From Gloeopeniophorella convolvens (Eukaryota > Basidiomycota > Agaricomycetes > Russulales): a DNA stretch of 64,000 bases. How positions within the stretch are numbered: the first letter of the stretch is position 1; each line of letters opens with the position of its first letter. Where the stretch lies: assembly GCA_022496205.1 (NCBI GenBank), contig WTXD01000068.1, forward strand, positions 62,001 through 126,000. The letters run 5' to 3'. The notes beneath the pieces were generated by a model. It did no database searches and was not told the origin of the DNA. It was given only the letters and a program-made list of their open reading frames with translations. The translations under genes were made by a program, and so were the position numbers. Positions 12,251 to 23,262 of this stretch are shown here, piece after piece.

Positions 12251-12258
12251 CATGGAAG
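12251..12258. repeat. hAT target-site duplication, right copy
   Basis: CATGGAAG, the second copy; the uninterrupted LTRs have one copy. Confidence 0.92.
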
Positions 12259-12422
12259 GGCCCGGAAGAATCTAGAACAGGAACGAGAGTAGGTACAGCC
12301 TTAGGGGCTAGAACATAATGATGTCATATACATTGTAGATCAGATAGCTCGCAGACCACCAAGTCCCTTATCTAATCTAATCAGAGACGTCCTTTCTGTC
12401 CTGAGTCCTGTCCATCTTAACA

Positions 12423-13841
12423 CTTCGGGACCGCAAGCAAGCCCAACATCGAGCATCACAGTACATGATCAAGGATGGTCGACTATGGCGCATACATGGA
12501 GGATCTAGTGTGCGCGCACGCGCGCGAACAGAGTGCGTATCACAAGCTGAGGCAGAGAAGCTTGCAGTGGAACAGCATCGCGGGGGTGACCACCTCGGCC
12601 GTGATGCCACTAAAATTGCCTTACTTGATCGCATAACCAGCCCTAATCTCGACGCCTCCATCATGCGGGCCCTGAAGACGTGCCCAGAGTGCAAAAATTT
12701 CGGACCGACGCACCTCCACGCTCTTCTCCAACCCATCACCCGCCGGCACCCTTTTGAGCTCCTGGTCGGAGACTACCTTAAACTACCAACAGGAAAAGGG
12801 GGCTACAAGATCGTAGGCCTGTACTTGGATGTCTTCTCACAGCACATTTGGGCATTTCCCTACAAGATGGAAGTCCGGGCAAAACACACAGTCGACGCGC
12901 TACGTACCATCTTCCGCCACTTTGTGGCTCCCGAGACATTCATGACTGACAGCGGCTCTCACTTCAATGCTGCAGAAGTCCGCGAGTTCTGCGACACGCG
13001 AGGAACCAAGCATCATGTCACACCGGCATACTCACCGTGGGTCAATGGACTCGTAGAGGGCACCAACAAGATCCTCCTGAACGTGTTGCACCGACTTTGT
13101 GCACCAACAGTCGGTGAAAACGATCCACCCACTGACGACAAAGACATTCTACGCGCGTGGCCAGAGCACCTCGACGCCGCAATCGACGCACTCAACCATC
13201 GAATATTGCCAGCACTCAAATACTCGCCAAAGGAGCTGTTGCTGGGTATCACAGTAAACACAACGAAGACACCCCAGGAAGTCATGGACACCGAAACTAC
13301 GGAGTTCGAGGCTGCAACGCACATAGCCTATGTCGCGCAACAGCACATCGACGGATACGAGGCGGCAGTGTGCCACGCTGCAGCACAGAAACGCGCATTC
13401 GATAAACGCGTCCTGAAGGACACCGGTGAGGTTATTTTCGCATGAGGGCAACTCGTTCAAGTGTATCGCAGCACACTCGATGGGAACTTCAAGACAGACC
13501 GAAAACTCTTGCCCTGGTGGTCCCAACCGTACCGCATTCACGCACGAATTCGTAACGCATACGTACTCGAGGAGCTGAACGGCACGAGCATTTCGGGCGA
13601 ATTCAGCGCGCGCCGACTTCGGGCATTCCATCCACGACCGGGAAGTCAGTTGGAAGTTGAGCAGAAGGATTGGGTTCAGGAGCACGCAAGAGCAGAAGCA
13701 GAGACGGATCAGCGCGGTGAGGGTACCGCTCTATTTTCGAGAGGGGGGCATGGAATAGGGGGTGACGCAGCAGGGGGAGAGAGAGACTTGGAGCGAGTTC
13801 GGGAACGCGAGAGAGAATGCGAGACGGTATCAGAACCGTAG
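12423..13841 (+). pseudogene. Ty3/gypsy integrase fragment with an in-frame stop
   Basis: An open frame from about 12465 holds the zinc-binding region remnant (CPECKNFGPTH), the catalytic core (GDYLKLPTG, FMTDSGSHFNA, SPWVNGLVEG, i.e. D, D and E) and the post-core helix region. A single TGA at 13443-13445 interrupts it. The same frame resumes at once and continues to 13839 with the C-terminal beta-barrel part (RKLLPWWSQPYRIHARIRN, FSARRLRAFHPRPG). It begins directly after the third copia LTR and is oriented opposite to the gypsy RT fragment at 8789-10533. This arrangement suggests inversion or nested recombination. Confidence 0.88.
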
Positions 13842-15110
13842 CTACTCCGGGAAATGCCGAATCTCCTCCTCCTCTGACTCTACGCCTGGCAGCAGCGCCG
13901 CCTCCAACGGTCGGTGCATCGCTTGCGCTGTCGACGGCGCCCGGCGGCGCGCACATTGCGCTGTATGGGCTGCGCGTGTCCGGTGCATCTCGCGCGGACC
14001 TCTTTGTTCTAGTTGCTGAGGCGGGCTGTGCATAGGAACGCTGAGGCATGTGCAGCATGCGGCGGTCAAGCGGAACTGTGCGGTGGTGGCATGGGTGCGC
14101 GCGGGCAATGATGGGACGTACGGTACATCGATCGCGCGCCGTGTCTTGCAGAGAAACTCAAGTGGCGGTGGTGTAGGTGTCGGTGCAAGCGCTGTGCAGC
14201 TCGAGTCGAGCGCGCACGAAATCGAGGCGCCGCAGGGCTAGTCGTCCCTCTTCAGTAAAGTGAATGAGCCCCCTGCGGGTTCCTCGACCCGCCGCTGCTC
14301 CTCACGCTTCGTATCATGTCGTCCCCCTCCCTCACTGGCATGAATCCTCTGTCCACTTCACGACCGCTCGCACTGGCCGATCCAGCCCCTCGTGCGTGCT
14401 GGGCGCACGCACGTGCACGGGCGCGCACGCGTGTAACGCCTCGCGGGATGATAGACATCGGACACACGAGGATGCCGGAAGCGCGAGGAGGAGCGCGGGG
14501 AGGCGCGCAGCACGGAGAGGAGGTGCGTCGCGTTGGCTAGGCCCTGTTCAGCGGCGACACACATGGACGTTGCACCTGCTCAGACGCGCTGTCAACGAAG
14601 AAGAGAAGCGAGCAACCCGCCGCGATCACTGCTGCGCACGCACGCATCAGCCTGCATTCTCGATTTGGCGAGTTAGTAGCGCAGGCACCTCCGGTTGCGG
14701 AGAGCACCTTGCAGAACGTGTGCAGGCGCACGAGCCGGTGCGCCTCGACCCCGAGCACGGCAATGAGCCGGCGCCCGCAGAGCCCAACACGCCCCTCGCG
14801 TGCACCTTGTCAACCATAACATGTGCTTTTCGGGGAGGGAAAACCGCATTTGACGCTTCCAGCATCTCTGCTAGCGGCGCGAGCGTGTCATTGATCCTGC
14901 ACGCTGCGCTCTCGACGGCTACGAACACGCTCTGCTCGCTCGCGCAAAGCGCAGTGCTCTCTGCGCATAGCTGTGGTGGTGAGATCTCGCAGCACGGAGG
15001 GGGGTACGCTCAGTAATGCGTCATGTCGTGCTACAGCATCGCTACTGCATGCATGGCGAGAGCGGCGAGCACAGTGGGGTTATGTGTTGTGGTGGTATAT
15101 CGGGTTCAGC
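13842..15110. other. Very GC-rich stretch without a recognisable gene
   Basis: Follows the gypsy integrase. It has runs of CG/CA dinucleotides (for example around 14400-14430) and long but composition-driven open frames, such as 14264-15016 plus (250 codons, Arg/Ala/Ser/His-rich). No domain or convincing splice structure is visible. It may be the 3' part of the gypsy element or GC-rich intergenic DNA resembling the core of the hAT element. Confidence 0.4.
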
Positions 15111-15179
15111 AACATTTAATACAGATTAGTGCCTTGATAGGGCCTCTGGCAGCAGCGCGGGCTTGAGGCATACACGCCA

Positions 15180-15440
15180 CAGCTCGCAGAGCTAGTCTCG
15201 TTCCAAGAAGTTCTAGGAGAGGTCGAGTTACTCGAGCGAGAGGGGGGGAGGATAGGGGGACGTGGTGAAAATCGAAGACGAAATGCCGTTCTGTGAGGGA
15301 AACGTGGGAATTGTTCAGAAAATTTGACTCTGACTTTGTTCTCAGTCCGGGGTACTGCGGTCTCGGCTTCCCTATCAAGTCCTCCCCTCTCCTCCCCTCT
15401 CCCTCACCGAAAACCGTCTGGGGACGAGGCTATCGGCGAG
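15180..15440. repeat. Dispersed repeat, copy 1
   Basis: Shares blocks with 31360-31625: a segment around AGTCTCGTTCC...GGTCGAGTTACTCGA (15193-15237), TTCTCAGTCCGGGGTAC (15338 onward) through the following CGGTCTCGGCT, and a CCCTCACCGA...CGTCTGG block. The order and orientation are kept. It lies about 540 bp upstream of hydrolase H1. Identity of the element is unknown. Confidence 0.7.
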
Positions 15441-15977
15441 CCTACAGCTAAAACCGAAACCGTAAGCCCTTTTCCACTTCTCGGGAATACAGGCCCGGGT
15501 TTCGATTAAGCATTCGGTTGCTGATGCCGAGAAACCCGCCTGTCGACTTGCTGCCGTGCCAACACAAAATGATAACCCCGCGTCGAGGACTTAACTTGGG
15601 CCTGCTCCGCTCAGGTTATGTCAGACTCACGTGTATCTGGGGATAACTGGCAGGGACCTATGATTTCGGTTCTAGCTGTAAGGGCAAGTACTAGTGGGCT
15701 GCGACCACTCCTGCAGTCGAATGCAAGTCGAACGCGACTCGCGCGTCGCATCATGTGATGTTTCTTACGCGAATGTAATCGGGGACGAATGCGTCACCCA
15801 TCCAAAAGGGGAAGGCAGACAGGACCACCCGCCTGGGGGTCTAGGATTACCGTGCTCATGGGGTTCTGTACCCCCGGGAGGTGCACGATAATCGATTCAA
15901 AAGAACAAAAATAAAACGCTTCTCTGGACTCATAAGAGCAGCAACTCCGTTGGACTGGGGCACCAACGACAGCCATC

Positions 15978-16948
15978 ATGCCGTCCGAAACCTCTGGATT
16001 CATCGACTTCACCTATGCAGGCGAAACCCATAAGACGTGGTACAAGGCCGTCGGTGACCTCGCCTCAGGTGTCACGCCCGTCGTCATCCTCCACGGCGGC
16101 CCCGGCATCCCCCACTTCTACCTGCTTCCCAACCTCGAGCTTACCCGCACGAACAACATCCCGACCATCATCTATGATCAAATCGGCGTCGGCCAGTCTA
16201 GCCACCTTAAGGACAAGCCGAAGGAGTTCTGGACGGTCGAGCTGTTCATGGACGAGCTCGATAACCTGCTCTCGAAGCTCGGCATCGCCGACAACTTCGG
16301 CCTCATCGGCCACTCGTGGGGAGGAATGTTTGGGTCCGACTACGTCGCGACGCGCCAGCCGCGGGGCCTCAGGCGCCTCGTCCTCGTAGGCGCACCGGCG
16401 TCCATGACCCTGTGGGAAGCCAGCATGGCGAAGCTGCTGAGCCGCTTCCCTGAGGACTTCCAAGCGATGATGAAGAAGCACGACGAGGAGCGCACGACGG
16501 ACGCAAAGGAGTACCAGGATGGGATGCAGGTGTTCTACCAGAAGCACATCTGCAATGTGAACCCTTGGCCGGCGGATTTGCTCAAGTCGTTCGCTGGGAT
16601 GGCAGAGGATCCTACGGTGTACACCGCGATGTGAGTCAGGCGCGGGCGTCGTCCGGGCCTGGTAACTGACGTTCCCTCGTCACCAGGCTCGGCACTTCCG
16701 TGTTTCGCATCTGGGGCTCACTTAGGACGTGGAGCGTCGTGGATAAGATTGACAAGATTGGTTATCCGACTCTGTTGCTGAATGGGGTGGACGACGAAGC
16801 GCAAGACGAAGCCTTGCTGCCATTCTTTGAGAAGTTGCCCAAGGTGAAGTGGGTGCAGTTCGCGAACAGTAGTCACACGATATTCTTCGAGGAGAAGGAC
16901 CGGTACCTGCAGGTCGTCGGAGATTTCTTGACTAGTCGCGTGGATTGA
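15978..16948 (+). CDS. Alpha/beta hydrolase, proline iminopeptidase-like (H1)
   Basis: Two exons (15978-16630, 16687-16948) with a 56-bp GT-AG intron give 304 aa. Visible motifs are the oxyanion HGGPG (residues 39-43), the nucleophile elbow GHSWGG with Ser113, a likely acid in GVDDEAQDE (Asp253 or 254) and the catalytic His281 in SSHTIFFEE. HGGPG plus this topology matches the S33 / proline iminopeptidase and L-amino-acid amidase group, which cleave an N-terminal residue or an amide or ester from small substrates. There is no signal peptide, so it is probably cytosolic. It is the first of three paralogues (H1, H2, H3) interleaved with UstYa-type and membrane-protein genes. The true substrate is unknown; a peptide or amino-acid derivative is inferred from the family. 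Confidence 0.9.
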
Positions 16949-19900
16949 TTCACTGTACTATCATGAGGGCGACATGCGATAAAAAAGGGCGTTTCACATA
17001 CTGCTATCGAATCTAGCTTGCAGACATTTGGCAAGGGTCCTGATGCGCTGATACTGAGAGCCATCGTGCCAACCTTTGATTTGTAGATTGCGGCGTTGCT
17101 CACAATGTAACGAAGCAAGATGCACTGGACTTGATGCAGACGCAGAGACTTGACGCCAACTTGAACTTGATGCGCGGCGTCGGGCGGCGGCGACTCGAGT
17201 TCGCGAGCGGTTCCGCCTCTCCTCACGTGATTGATTGATTGGTCAGATTGTGTGCGGTTGGCGGCGTGGCGGCCCAGATGCCGCCTCATTTGCCCCGAGT
17301 CTTCCATACACCGTTTGCGTTTCGATGGCCAGGATACCTCGTTCGAATTTGCACTTGTGTTGGTAGTAGGAAGCAAATCGCAAGCACGGGTCATCGGGTC
17401 ATCAGAGACCACCCGGAGGCCTGGTCCGAGGCAGCGCGGCCGGCGACGGTGGCGCGCGGGGGCCCCACGCCAGCACGGCGGAACCCGTCGTAGCCACTGC
17501 CTGTTCAGTGCCGTGCTCACCTCAACCGCCACCCATCTCACCTACTGACTGCCATAGCCAAAAAATGGGGAGGTAATGATCGTACGTGCTGTCTCTGGCA
17601 AGTGTGAGACTGGCCGAATCCATCTGATACGAGTTTTCCCAGAACTTCACCGCATCATCGTGTCGTCTCGCGCTGTTCAATGGTTTCTCCGTAAGGCTGT
17701 CACATTGATCCCTTGGCGCTATTTGTGCATACAACATAGCTTGAGCTTGGTGCCGATCTATCTGCTCTCAATTGTATCTCTTGATGCAGGACAGGGCTAC
17801 GCCGGCCACGCCTCTAGCGCGCTCAGTGGCATGAAGTTGCAGTTCAAGTGTATTGCTGGGGAGGTCCCGCGGTACTTCTTGACGCGCGGACTTGATGAAC
17901 ATAATATGAACTATATATGCGCCTTGTTGGGGATGAATCGATGGGTGTTGCGGCCTTGGGACGGCACGTGGTGAGTGCCCTCCTTAAGCGTTGTAGAGCA
18001 CCGGGGCACTTCCAACGCAGTTAACGCGAGTGCTTTGCGCTTCCTCCTCAAACCTCCTACAAGCTTCCATAGGCCGATCTTACCGCGCGCTCTACCCAAG
18101 TACAGAATTTTGAAATAGAGCATGTTACCTGTCTTTGGTCGGTGGGTACTAGTCGTGATCGGAACTCTCAACCATGGGGGTCTTCTGGCGCTCCATCTGC
18201 ACCGCTGACGCACATCGAGGTACTGATACCAGCCTGGTTTGACCTTGATATGACTCGCTTGTGATTCCCTCTGCTTGCCAAATCCATCGTCTCAGGAGAT
18301 GCTGAGTCGCCCCTACCCGCTCAGTCTCTGTGTTATCTTATGGAAACGTCAGGCATATTTTCCGATACGCTTGTCTACCACATGTCGGGGTATTGATAGA
18401 AAACAGATCACCCCATCGACCCGGAAAGCGGGCCCTTCATACTCAAGAAACTTGAAGCTCGCTCATACCCCCCCCCCTCCCTCCCTCCCCGATTGCCCAC
18501 ATTGATGCTCGAAATACACCCCCTACCCGGCACTCTTGGTTCCTCCGTCGATTTTCTGTGTAGTAATCGCAGATGGAATTCACAAGCATTCTGGGTTGTC
18601 AGTGTCTGTGACTTCATGTTGCGGTGCTTACCATCGTTGTCAGTACGGTTCTATGCAGCAGGGGGGATGCAAGTGGGACATACAAATGCTGCAATCATCT
18701 GAAATAGAAGCGGCCTTGACTTTGGTCCCAGTGACCAGCAGCAAGGCGGCGGCAATGATGAAGCGTTTGAAAGTAAGCATTATCTCGGTAGGGAGATGTG
18801 GGGTAAGTGTTGCTGGTCGAACATACAGAACTGAATGCCTTTTAAATGTTCCATTCACAACTCATAACCATTTCTGTTGGCTCAGCCTTGTTCCGTCTGG
18901 TGAAGGCCACAACTGGGAGTTTGTGTCGCCGTGTATTCGGGACTCAAGAACTATCCTTCGCTCTGTGGTTGTGTTTACGGCACTTATTGATCGACCCCTG
19001 TTTGGTGAGGTCTGGTGCGGTTGGCGTGGATCTCACCTCTTTTGCTTCAGACCGGGGCTACCGTTAAGAAGCCGAGCCTATTGCCGTGGCATAGGAGCCT
19101 CGTGTGCCAGTGAGATGTGATTACCCCGTTGTTCCGCCGACGTCCCCTGCCTCGAGATTTTTCATGCGAGTAATTGTCGGCGTGCGGATATTGGTGACGT
19201 GTGCATATGGTTACTTCTCGAAGCGCTCCACAGGTCCCTCGTTCCCCATCGCATCATTGTATTGATAGTGCAGATCGTGAGTCCAAATGCAGGATATTGC
19301 CAACTAGGGCTTGTAGGTATCTGCCCTAGATCAGTTGTATCATCACCAGGTCTTTGGCAGCCAATTGGCAACTTCCAGGAATACGGCAGCACGCAGTTGT
19401 GTTCTGCCTTAAATGGTTGGTGAAGCCTGAGCGCCTGATGCTTGGGGGCCGCGGCCGGCGACTCCCCCCAGTGATGGCTTGGAGGCTGGTGATACCCCGA
19501 CTCCATAGTCACCTACGAGTTCTTCGCGCAGGTTCCCGGCCCTGGGACCTGGCCAGTGTAGATATGAGTCACAAGCACGACTTCGAAGCTGATGCGGATG
19601 CTGAGAGTGCGTGTATTGAGCACCGGTACCCGGCTGCCGTGCACCGCGCAGGCTCTGAATGGGGGCCTTGGATGTCATCTAGAAACCATAGTAGCGCTTG
19701 CACTACTTCCCGAAGCCAAGCTTCGTTTGGCCCCATTCAATGGATCCGGCGGCCTGAGTACTTTAGTCCTTTCCTTCGGCTGCTCACTAACACTCCCAAA
19801 GCACTCCTCAGTGTTATCAATGTGGGGAATAAGGAGCCACTCCCTCCTTGTGATGGCGTTGCTCAATGTTTGCGCTATCTTATGGCGCAACCTCCCGGAG

Positions 19901-20480
19901 CTGTACCATACCTCAACTGGTGAGCACCTGCGATTTCTGTAGAAATAAATAGCCCGGGTATCGGGTGGTTCTCGAAAGCGCGCGAAGCGATTCTGTACGA
20001 AACGGAAGCGCCGCTCAGTATACTCGCGCGCTGGTAAGGCGAGAACTATATGTTTATTCACCTGTACGAAACGGAAGCGCCGCTGAGGCAGTTAAGTACA
20101 GGTTTGGCAATCAAACTAACTAAAGTATGCTCACCTCAGTATACTCGCGCGCTGGTAAGGCGAGAACTGAGGTGGCTGGTGCTCGAACAGTCGGTTATCA
20201 ACAGGCTCAGCCACTGCTGTACAGTACCAAAATTCAAGCCACCCGGAAGCAAATGTGCAAGCCCTTGCGGGCATAGACAACGCGCACGACTTAGCGCGAA
20301 ACGAGTCGCCGGGGCCCGGCCCGGGCCACCGGCACAGAAAGTACGAAGGTAAAAGGACTCGCGCGCGTTTGTCCGCACGCGCGCGCATAGAATATGAAGC
20401 GTATAGTAAATGAATAAGGACATACGAGATTTATTCCAACAATTTCTGCGTCGGCTCCGATTCCTTCTTGGACTGAAACG
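16949..20480. other. 3.5-kb gap between H1 and U1, no firm gene
   Basis: Many short open frames, none convincing. The best coding-looking piece is 17785-17973 plus, which reads into a GTGAGT donor (ends DEHNMNYICALLGMNRW...); another is 19354-19923 plus. I recognise neither. A pure pyrimidine tract (C-runs, about 18468-18490) could form a G-quadruplex on the minus strand. The right end holds the short repeats listed at 19993-20168. Decayed cassette remnants are possible, since the other inter-gene distances in the cluster are much shorter. Confidence 0.4.
19993..20168. repeat. Two interleaved short direct repeats with a potential hairpin
   Basis: A 23-bp unit occurs at 19993-20015 and 20062-20084, and a 32-bp unit at 20016-20047 and 20137-20168. 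In the second 32-bp copy the flanks CACCTCAGT and ACTGAGGTG form a 9-bp perfect inverted repeat, giving a possible stem-loop at about 20133-20174. They lie 300-480 bp upstream of the U1 start, so they may be promoter elements or debris of a small transposon. Confidence 0.8.
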
Positions 20481-21002
20481 ATGGCTATAGCAGCGGATCG
20501 CACCGAGGAAGCGTACAGCTGGGTTGGAGATGACTATCCCCTCTTCTACCCTGGCATGCGCCCTCTAGGACCCGTATCCATGACCCTCCACGAGACCATG
20601 CATTTTTCATTAGATGCCAACGACACCATCGCCACGGACGAGTGGCTTGCCATGCGTCGATACCCCGGGGGTAATGGATTTGCGCGCTTTGGGCCTGAGA
20701 AGCGTATCATGCTCCCCGTGGTCATACATCAGCAGCACTGTCTGCAAGTCATCTCGGTGGCATTCACCGTCCCAGGCCACCCGTATGCGGCACCGGGGCA
20801 CCTCCAACACTGCTTCAACTATCTACGGCAGACCCTGCTCTGTGGCGCACTCGACACGCTGGAGGAGGGCGACTTCATGGAGAAGAATTACGAGACGGAT
20901 AGGATTGGTGACACACTTGTTTGCGAAGATTGGGAACAGCTGTTCGAGGTGGTCGATGGGAATTATAAGGCATGGAGAGAGTGGAAAGCTCATTGGGCGT
21001 AG
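20481..21002 (+). CDS. UstYa-family (DUF3328) oxidase-like protein (U1)
   Basis: 173 codons in one exon. It carries both family signatures: HQQHC at residues 83-87 (canonical HxxHC) and HCFNYLRQTLLC at 110-121, followed by CEDW at 148-151. UstYa-type proteins catalyse oxidative cyclisation or hydroxylation in ustiloxin-type and cyclochlorotine pathways; the two His/Cys motifs are thought to bind the metal. The usual N-terminal membrane helix is absent from this frame, which starts MAIAADRTEEAYSW. A CTATAG at 20485-20490 could instead be a splice acceptor, so an upstream exon encoding the helix may be missing from this model. It is followed in convergent orientation by B1. The catalytic function in this species is inference. 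Confidence 0.85.
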   Translation: MAIAADRTEEAYSWVGDDYPLFYPGMRPLGPVSMTLHETMHFSLDANDTIATDEWLAMRRYPGGNGFARFGPEKRIMLPVVIHQQHCLQVISVAFTVPGHPYAAPGHLQHCFNYLRQTLLCGALDTLEEGDFMEKNYETDRIGDTLVCEDWEQLFEVVDGNYKAWREWKAHWA

Positions 21003-21191
21003 CTTTGTGGGACATAATTTCGTCCGCGGTCGGTCTGATGCAGATATGAAGGTACACAAATCCCTCTGTATAGTCTGGCAAAGGTGCGGTAACACGGGCG
21101 ACAGGATATTCCATTCGTAAGACCGATGTTGTATAGTAAACTTTCATGACAAAAGCACCCTTCTGATGAATCCATCTCCACGAGCCAACCC

Positions 21192-22183
21192 TCAAGCAGA
21201 TGAGAATTGGGTAATAAATATCCCTATGTAGTGAGGAACGCTGAGTTGCCGCCGCCAATGTATCTCGTGAGGAAACAAGCTTACCTGGAATTGGGTCTTC
21301 TTTATCCTGCCACCACTGAAGCATGCAGTCGTTGTCCGAAGCGTCGCGAGAGCATGCAAGCTCGAAAGTCATCAGCTCGTCCAATATGCAGGGGAAAATG
21401 TGAGAGAAATTTGTGGCTGTGCCAGAGGCAACGTAGATGTCCGCGTGTTTGGCGATCCGCGCTGGGCGAGCAGAAAACGAGAGGCTTTGGCTGTCGATGG
21501 GGTAAGGCGCATCTAGGCGGTAAAGGGACAAGGTGAACGATCGCTCCGGTGGGACTACGGACACGTCCGCTGAGGATGGGACTACGAGTTGGAGCTCGCA
21601 CTGTTCCGTTCCCCAGTCGGTCGCGCGGAATTGCAAGATTGTCGATACCTACTTTGAACGTCAGTGGTTGTGATTCTGTTGAGTTCGTTGCCTAACCCAC
21701 GGCATTGGTCACAAGCACTCGCCTCTTCTCTGCCGCGATCGTGCCAATTGGGCTGAGATACTGGGCCGCATCATCGTTGAACACCTTCTGCGGGTTCGTC
21801 TCGTCGATCTGTGTGAGCACGATAGGAAAGGTGTTGATCGTTTTGTGCATAGGTAAGGAAGGGCGGCTGATGGAGTCGAATCCGATGAACGCAGAGGGGC
21901 GGCGGAGGTGGGGGATGTCCTTCCTGCCGAGGGCATGCAAAGCGGCCCAGGAATTGAATGTCGCCCCAGTGGTGCTCGGGGTTCCCAGAGTGGTGTAAAT
22001 GTTAAAAGCGGTGCAAAAAACGCATATGAACCAGCACGAGAGGTTTTGAAAGCCTCTTTCTGGTAGCATCAGCTGCGGTGTATTGTCATCGTCACGGCCC
22101 GTGTCGGAGGGCTGCGAGGATGGATGGAGAGGCCTGTAGTTGTTAGGCGTCGAGACACTGGGCCACCATGATGGCAGACGCAT
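21192..22183 (-). CDS. Single-pass membrane protein of unknown family (B1)
   Basis: Three exons, 22183-21701, 21648-21285 and 21223-21192, with introns of 52 and 61 bp, give 292 aa. The exon structure is identical to the paralogue B2. A hydrophobic helix lies at about residues 47-67, preceded by an acidic and polar cytosolic tail, so type II topology is likely. The body contains LRRPSAFIGFDSISRPS, then EKRRVLVTNA at the first splice, STILQFRATDWG, and a C-terminal block DELMTFELACSRD...CMLQWWQDKEDPIPG. I recall similar hypothetical proteins from many Agaricomycetes but no function. The position next to U1 and T-A, repeated in the second cassette, suggests a shared pathway or compartment. Confidence 0.85.
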
Positions 22184-22260
22184 GGTCACTCGGAAGATGT
22201 CAACTGTCCGTGAGCTCACAGGAAAGGCCTGCCAAGTGGTCAGGGGTGCGACTGAGAGAT

Positions 22261-22473
22261 ATGAGTTCCGTTGCGGTCCCGGTGTGTTTGGCACTGACGC
22301 TCACTGACGCTGCTTATGCCATCGCTTCCAACCCTACAGGGCGTTTGCAAGCCCCTGCCAACGTCAACGTGTCTTGTGACGGAAACAGACAAACTGCCGA
22401 AAATAGAGGACCACGCGTACAGTGCCGCGACTGCGTAGAAGGCTTACCGTGTGGGACCAACGGCGAACGTTGA
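22261..22473 (+). CDS. Possible small secreted Cys-containing peptide
   Basis: A 70-codon frame divergent from B1. Its N-terminus resembles a signal peptide (VAVPVCLALTLTDAAYA, cleavage possible after AYA). The short mature part has five Cys (CDGN, CRDC, PCGTNGER). It overlaps the region homologous to the B2 upstream sequence (27530 onward), where the ATG is CTG and no equivalent frame exists. That non-conservation argues against a gene. Reported because the locus lacks a visible precursor for its tailoring enzymes. Confidence 0.2.
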   Translation: MSSVAVPVCLALTLTDAAYAIASNPTGRLQAPANVNVSCDGNRQTAENRGPRVQCRDCVEGLPCGTNGER

Positions 22474-22737
22474 CGATCGTACCGAACCGAGCACTAGATC
22501 AGACAAATTTTTCATCCGGGAGGACATGTGGCTTGATCTTACCTGCGGCGTGTGAACATTCGAGCGGTGAATAAGAAGCTTCCAACTCGGTCCAAAGGTT
22601 GGACGAGGTGGGGCTCTCAGACCTTCGTGGCGGCAATCATTGTGGATAGTGCAGTAAACTCTGTGGGCCGGGCCGGCGGAACTCGGCGGAACCACTTCGA
22701 GAGCGGACCGTCCCGTCCGCATATTGCCGAGACCACC

Positions 22738-22857
22738 ATGGCAGCCGCGGAGGGCCGCGGCAACGCAGACTTGAACTACTCTACTTACTTCGATGCGGCA
22801 CGCGGCACGGTTCCAAGCCTGTCAGATCCCGTCAGTTACTACAACTTCACGTTATAA
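22738..22857 (+). CDS. Possible 39-aa Tyr-rich small ORF
   Basis: The ATG sits in a good context (GACCACCATGG). The 39-residue product is rich in Tyr, Asn, Asp and Ser and ends SDPVSYYNFTL. There is no signal peptide and no dibasic processing site, both typical of dikaritin-type precursors. The frame is also open upstream to 22552. It lies between B1 and T-A. Function is unknown and it may be chance. Confidence 0.2.
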   Translation: MAAAEGRGNADLNYSTYFDAARGTVPSLSDPVSYYNFTL

Positions 22858-23262
22858 CTCAGCTGACCAGAGATGTAGATGTACACATCTTCGCTTCGCT
22901 GCCTCAGATCATACCAACTGAGCACGTCGTGGCGCCGGTATACCATCAGCCATCTGATTTGTTCTTGTCCATTAACTTCTCGCCATCGTGTTGTGCATCA
23001 CAGTCGTGCGTCGCTTCCAACCAGGCGCACCGTGCACGTAATAGCGCGCACCCTGTTCGTGACATACTCGTGCAACTGCTCCTCCATTTCTTAGTCGGCC
23101 AAGCGATAACTGCAAATCCACAGCAGTTCAACTAGATACTAGCCAATTGATCTGATTGGCGCTATTTCTGTCAGCCATTCTCCACAACCTTGCGTTATAA
23201 ACCTTTGACTCTAACGACTACGATATCCGACGCCCTCCGTTTCAGACTCTCGCTAGCCCGTC

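Larger units (their letters stand above)
10534..12422 (-). repeat. Third copia LTR, 5'-truncated and split by a hAT insertion
   Basis: 10534-10769 and 12251-12422 together match the LTR at 2468-2993 from about position 2596 to its end (TCTTAACA). The missing left portion ends at a junction with gypsy RT sequence. The interruption (10770-12250) is a DNA transposon; the undamaged LTRs supply the empty site. It has several substitutions relative to the two intact LTRs, so it is an older copy. Confidence 0.9.

Noticed and set aside
14264..15016. 250-codon frame in the GC-rich stretch
   Set aside because: High GC makes stops rare; other frames here are equally open and the protein is low-complexity.
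16873..17541. 222-codon minus-strand frame after H1
   Set aside because: Overlaps the end of H1 exon 2 on the other strand, has no domain and is Arg/Ser-rich by composition.
18466..18490. C-rich tract
   Set aside because: Simple low-complexity pyrimidine run; possible G-quadruplex on the other strand but no linked gene.
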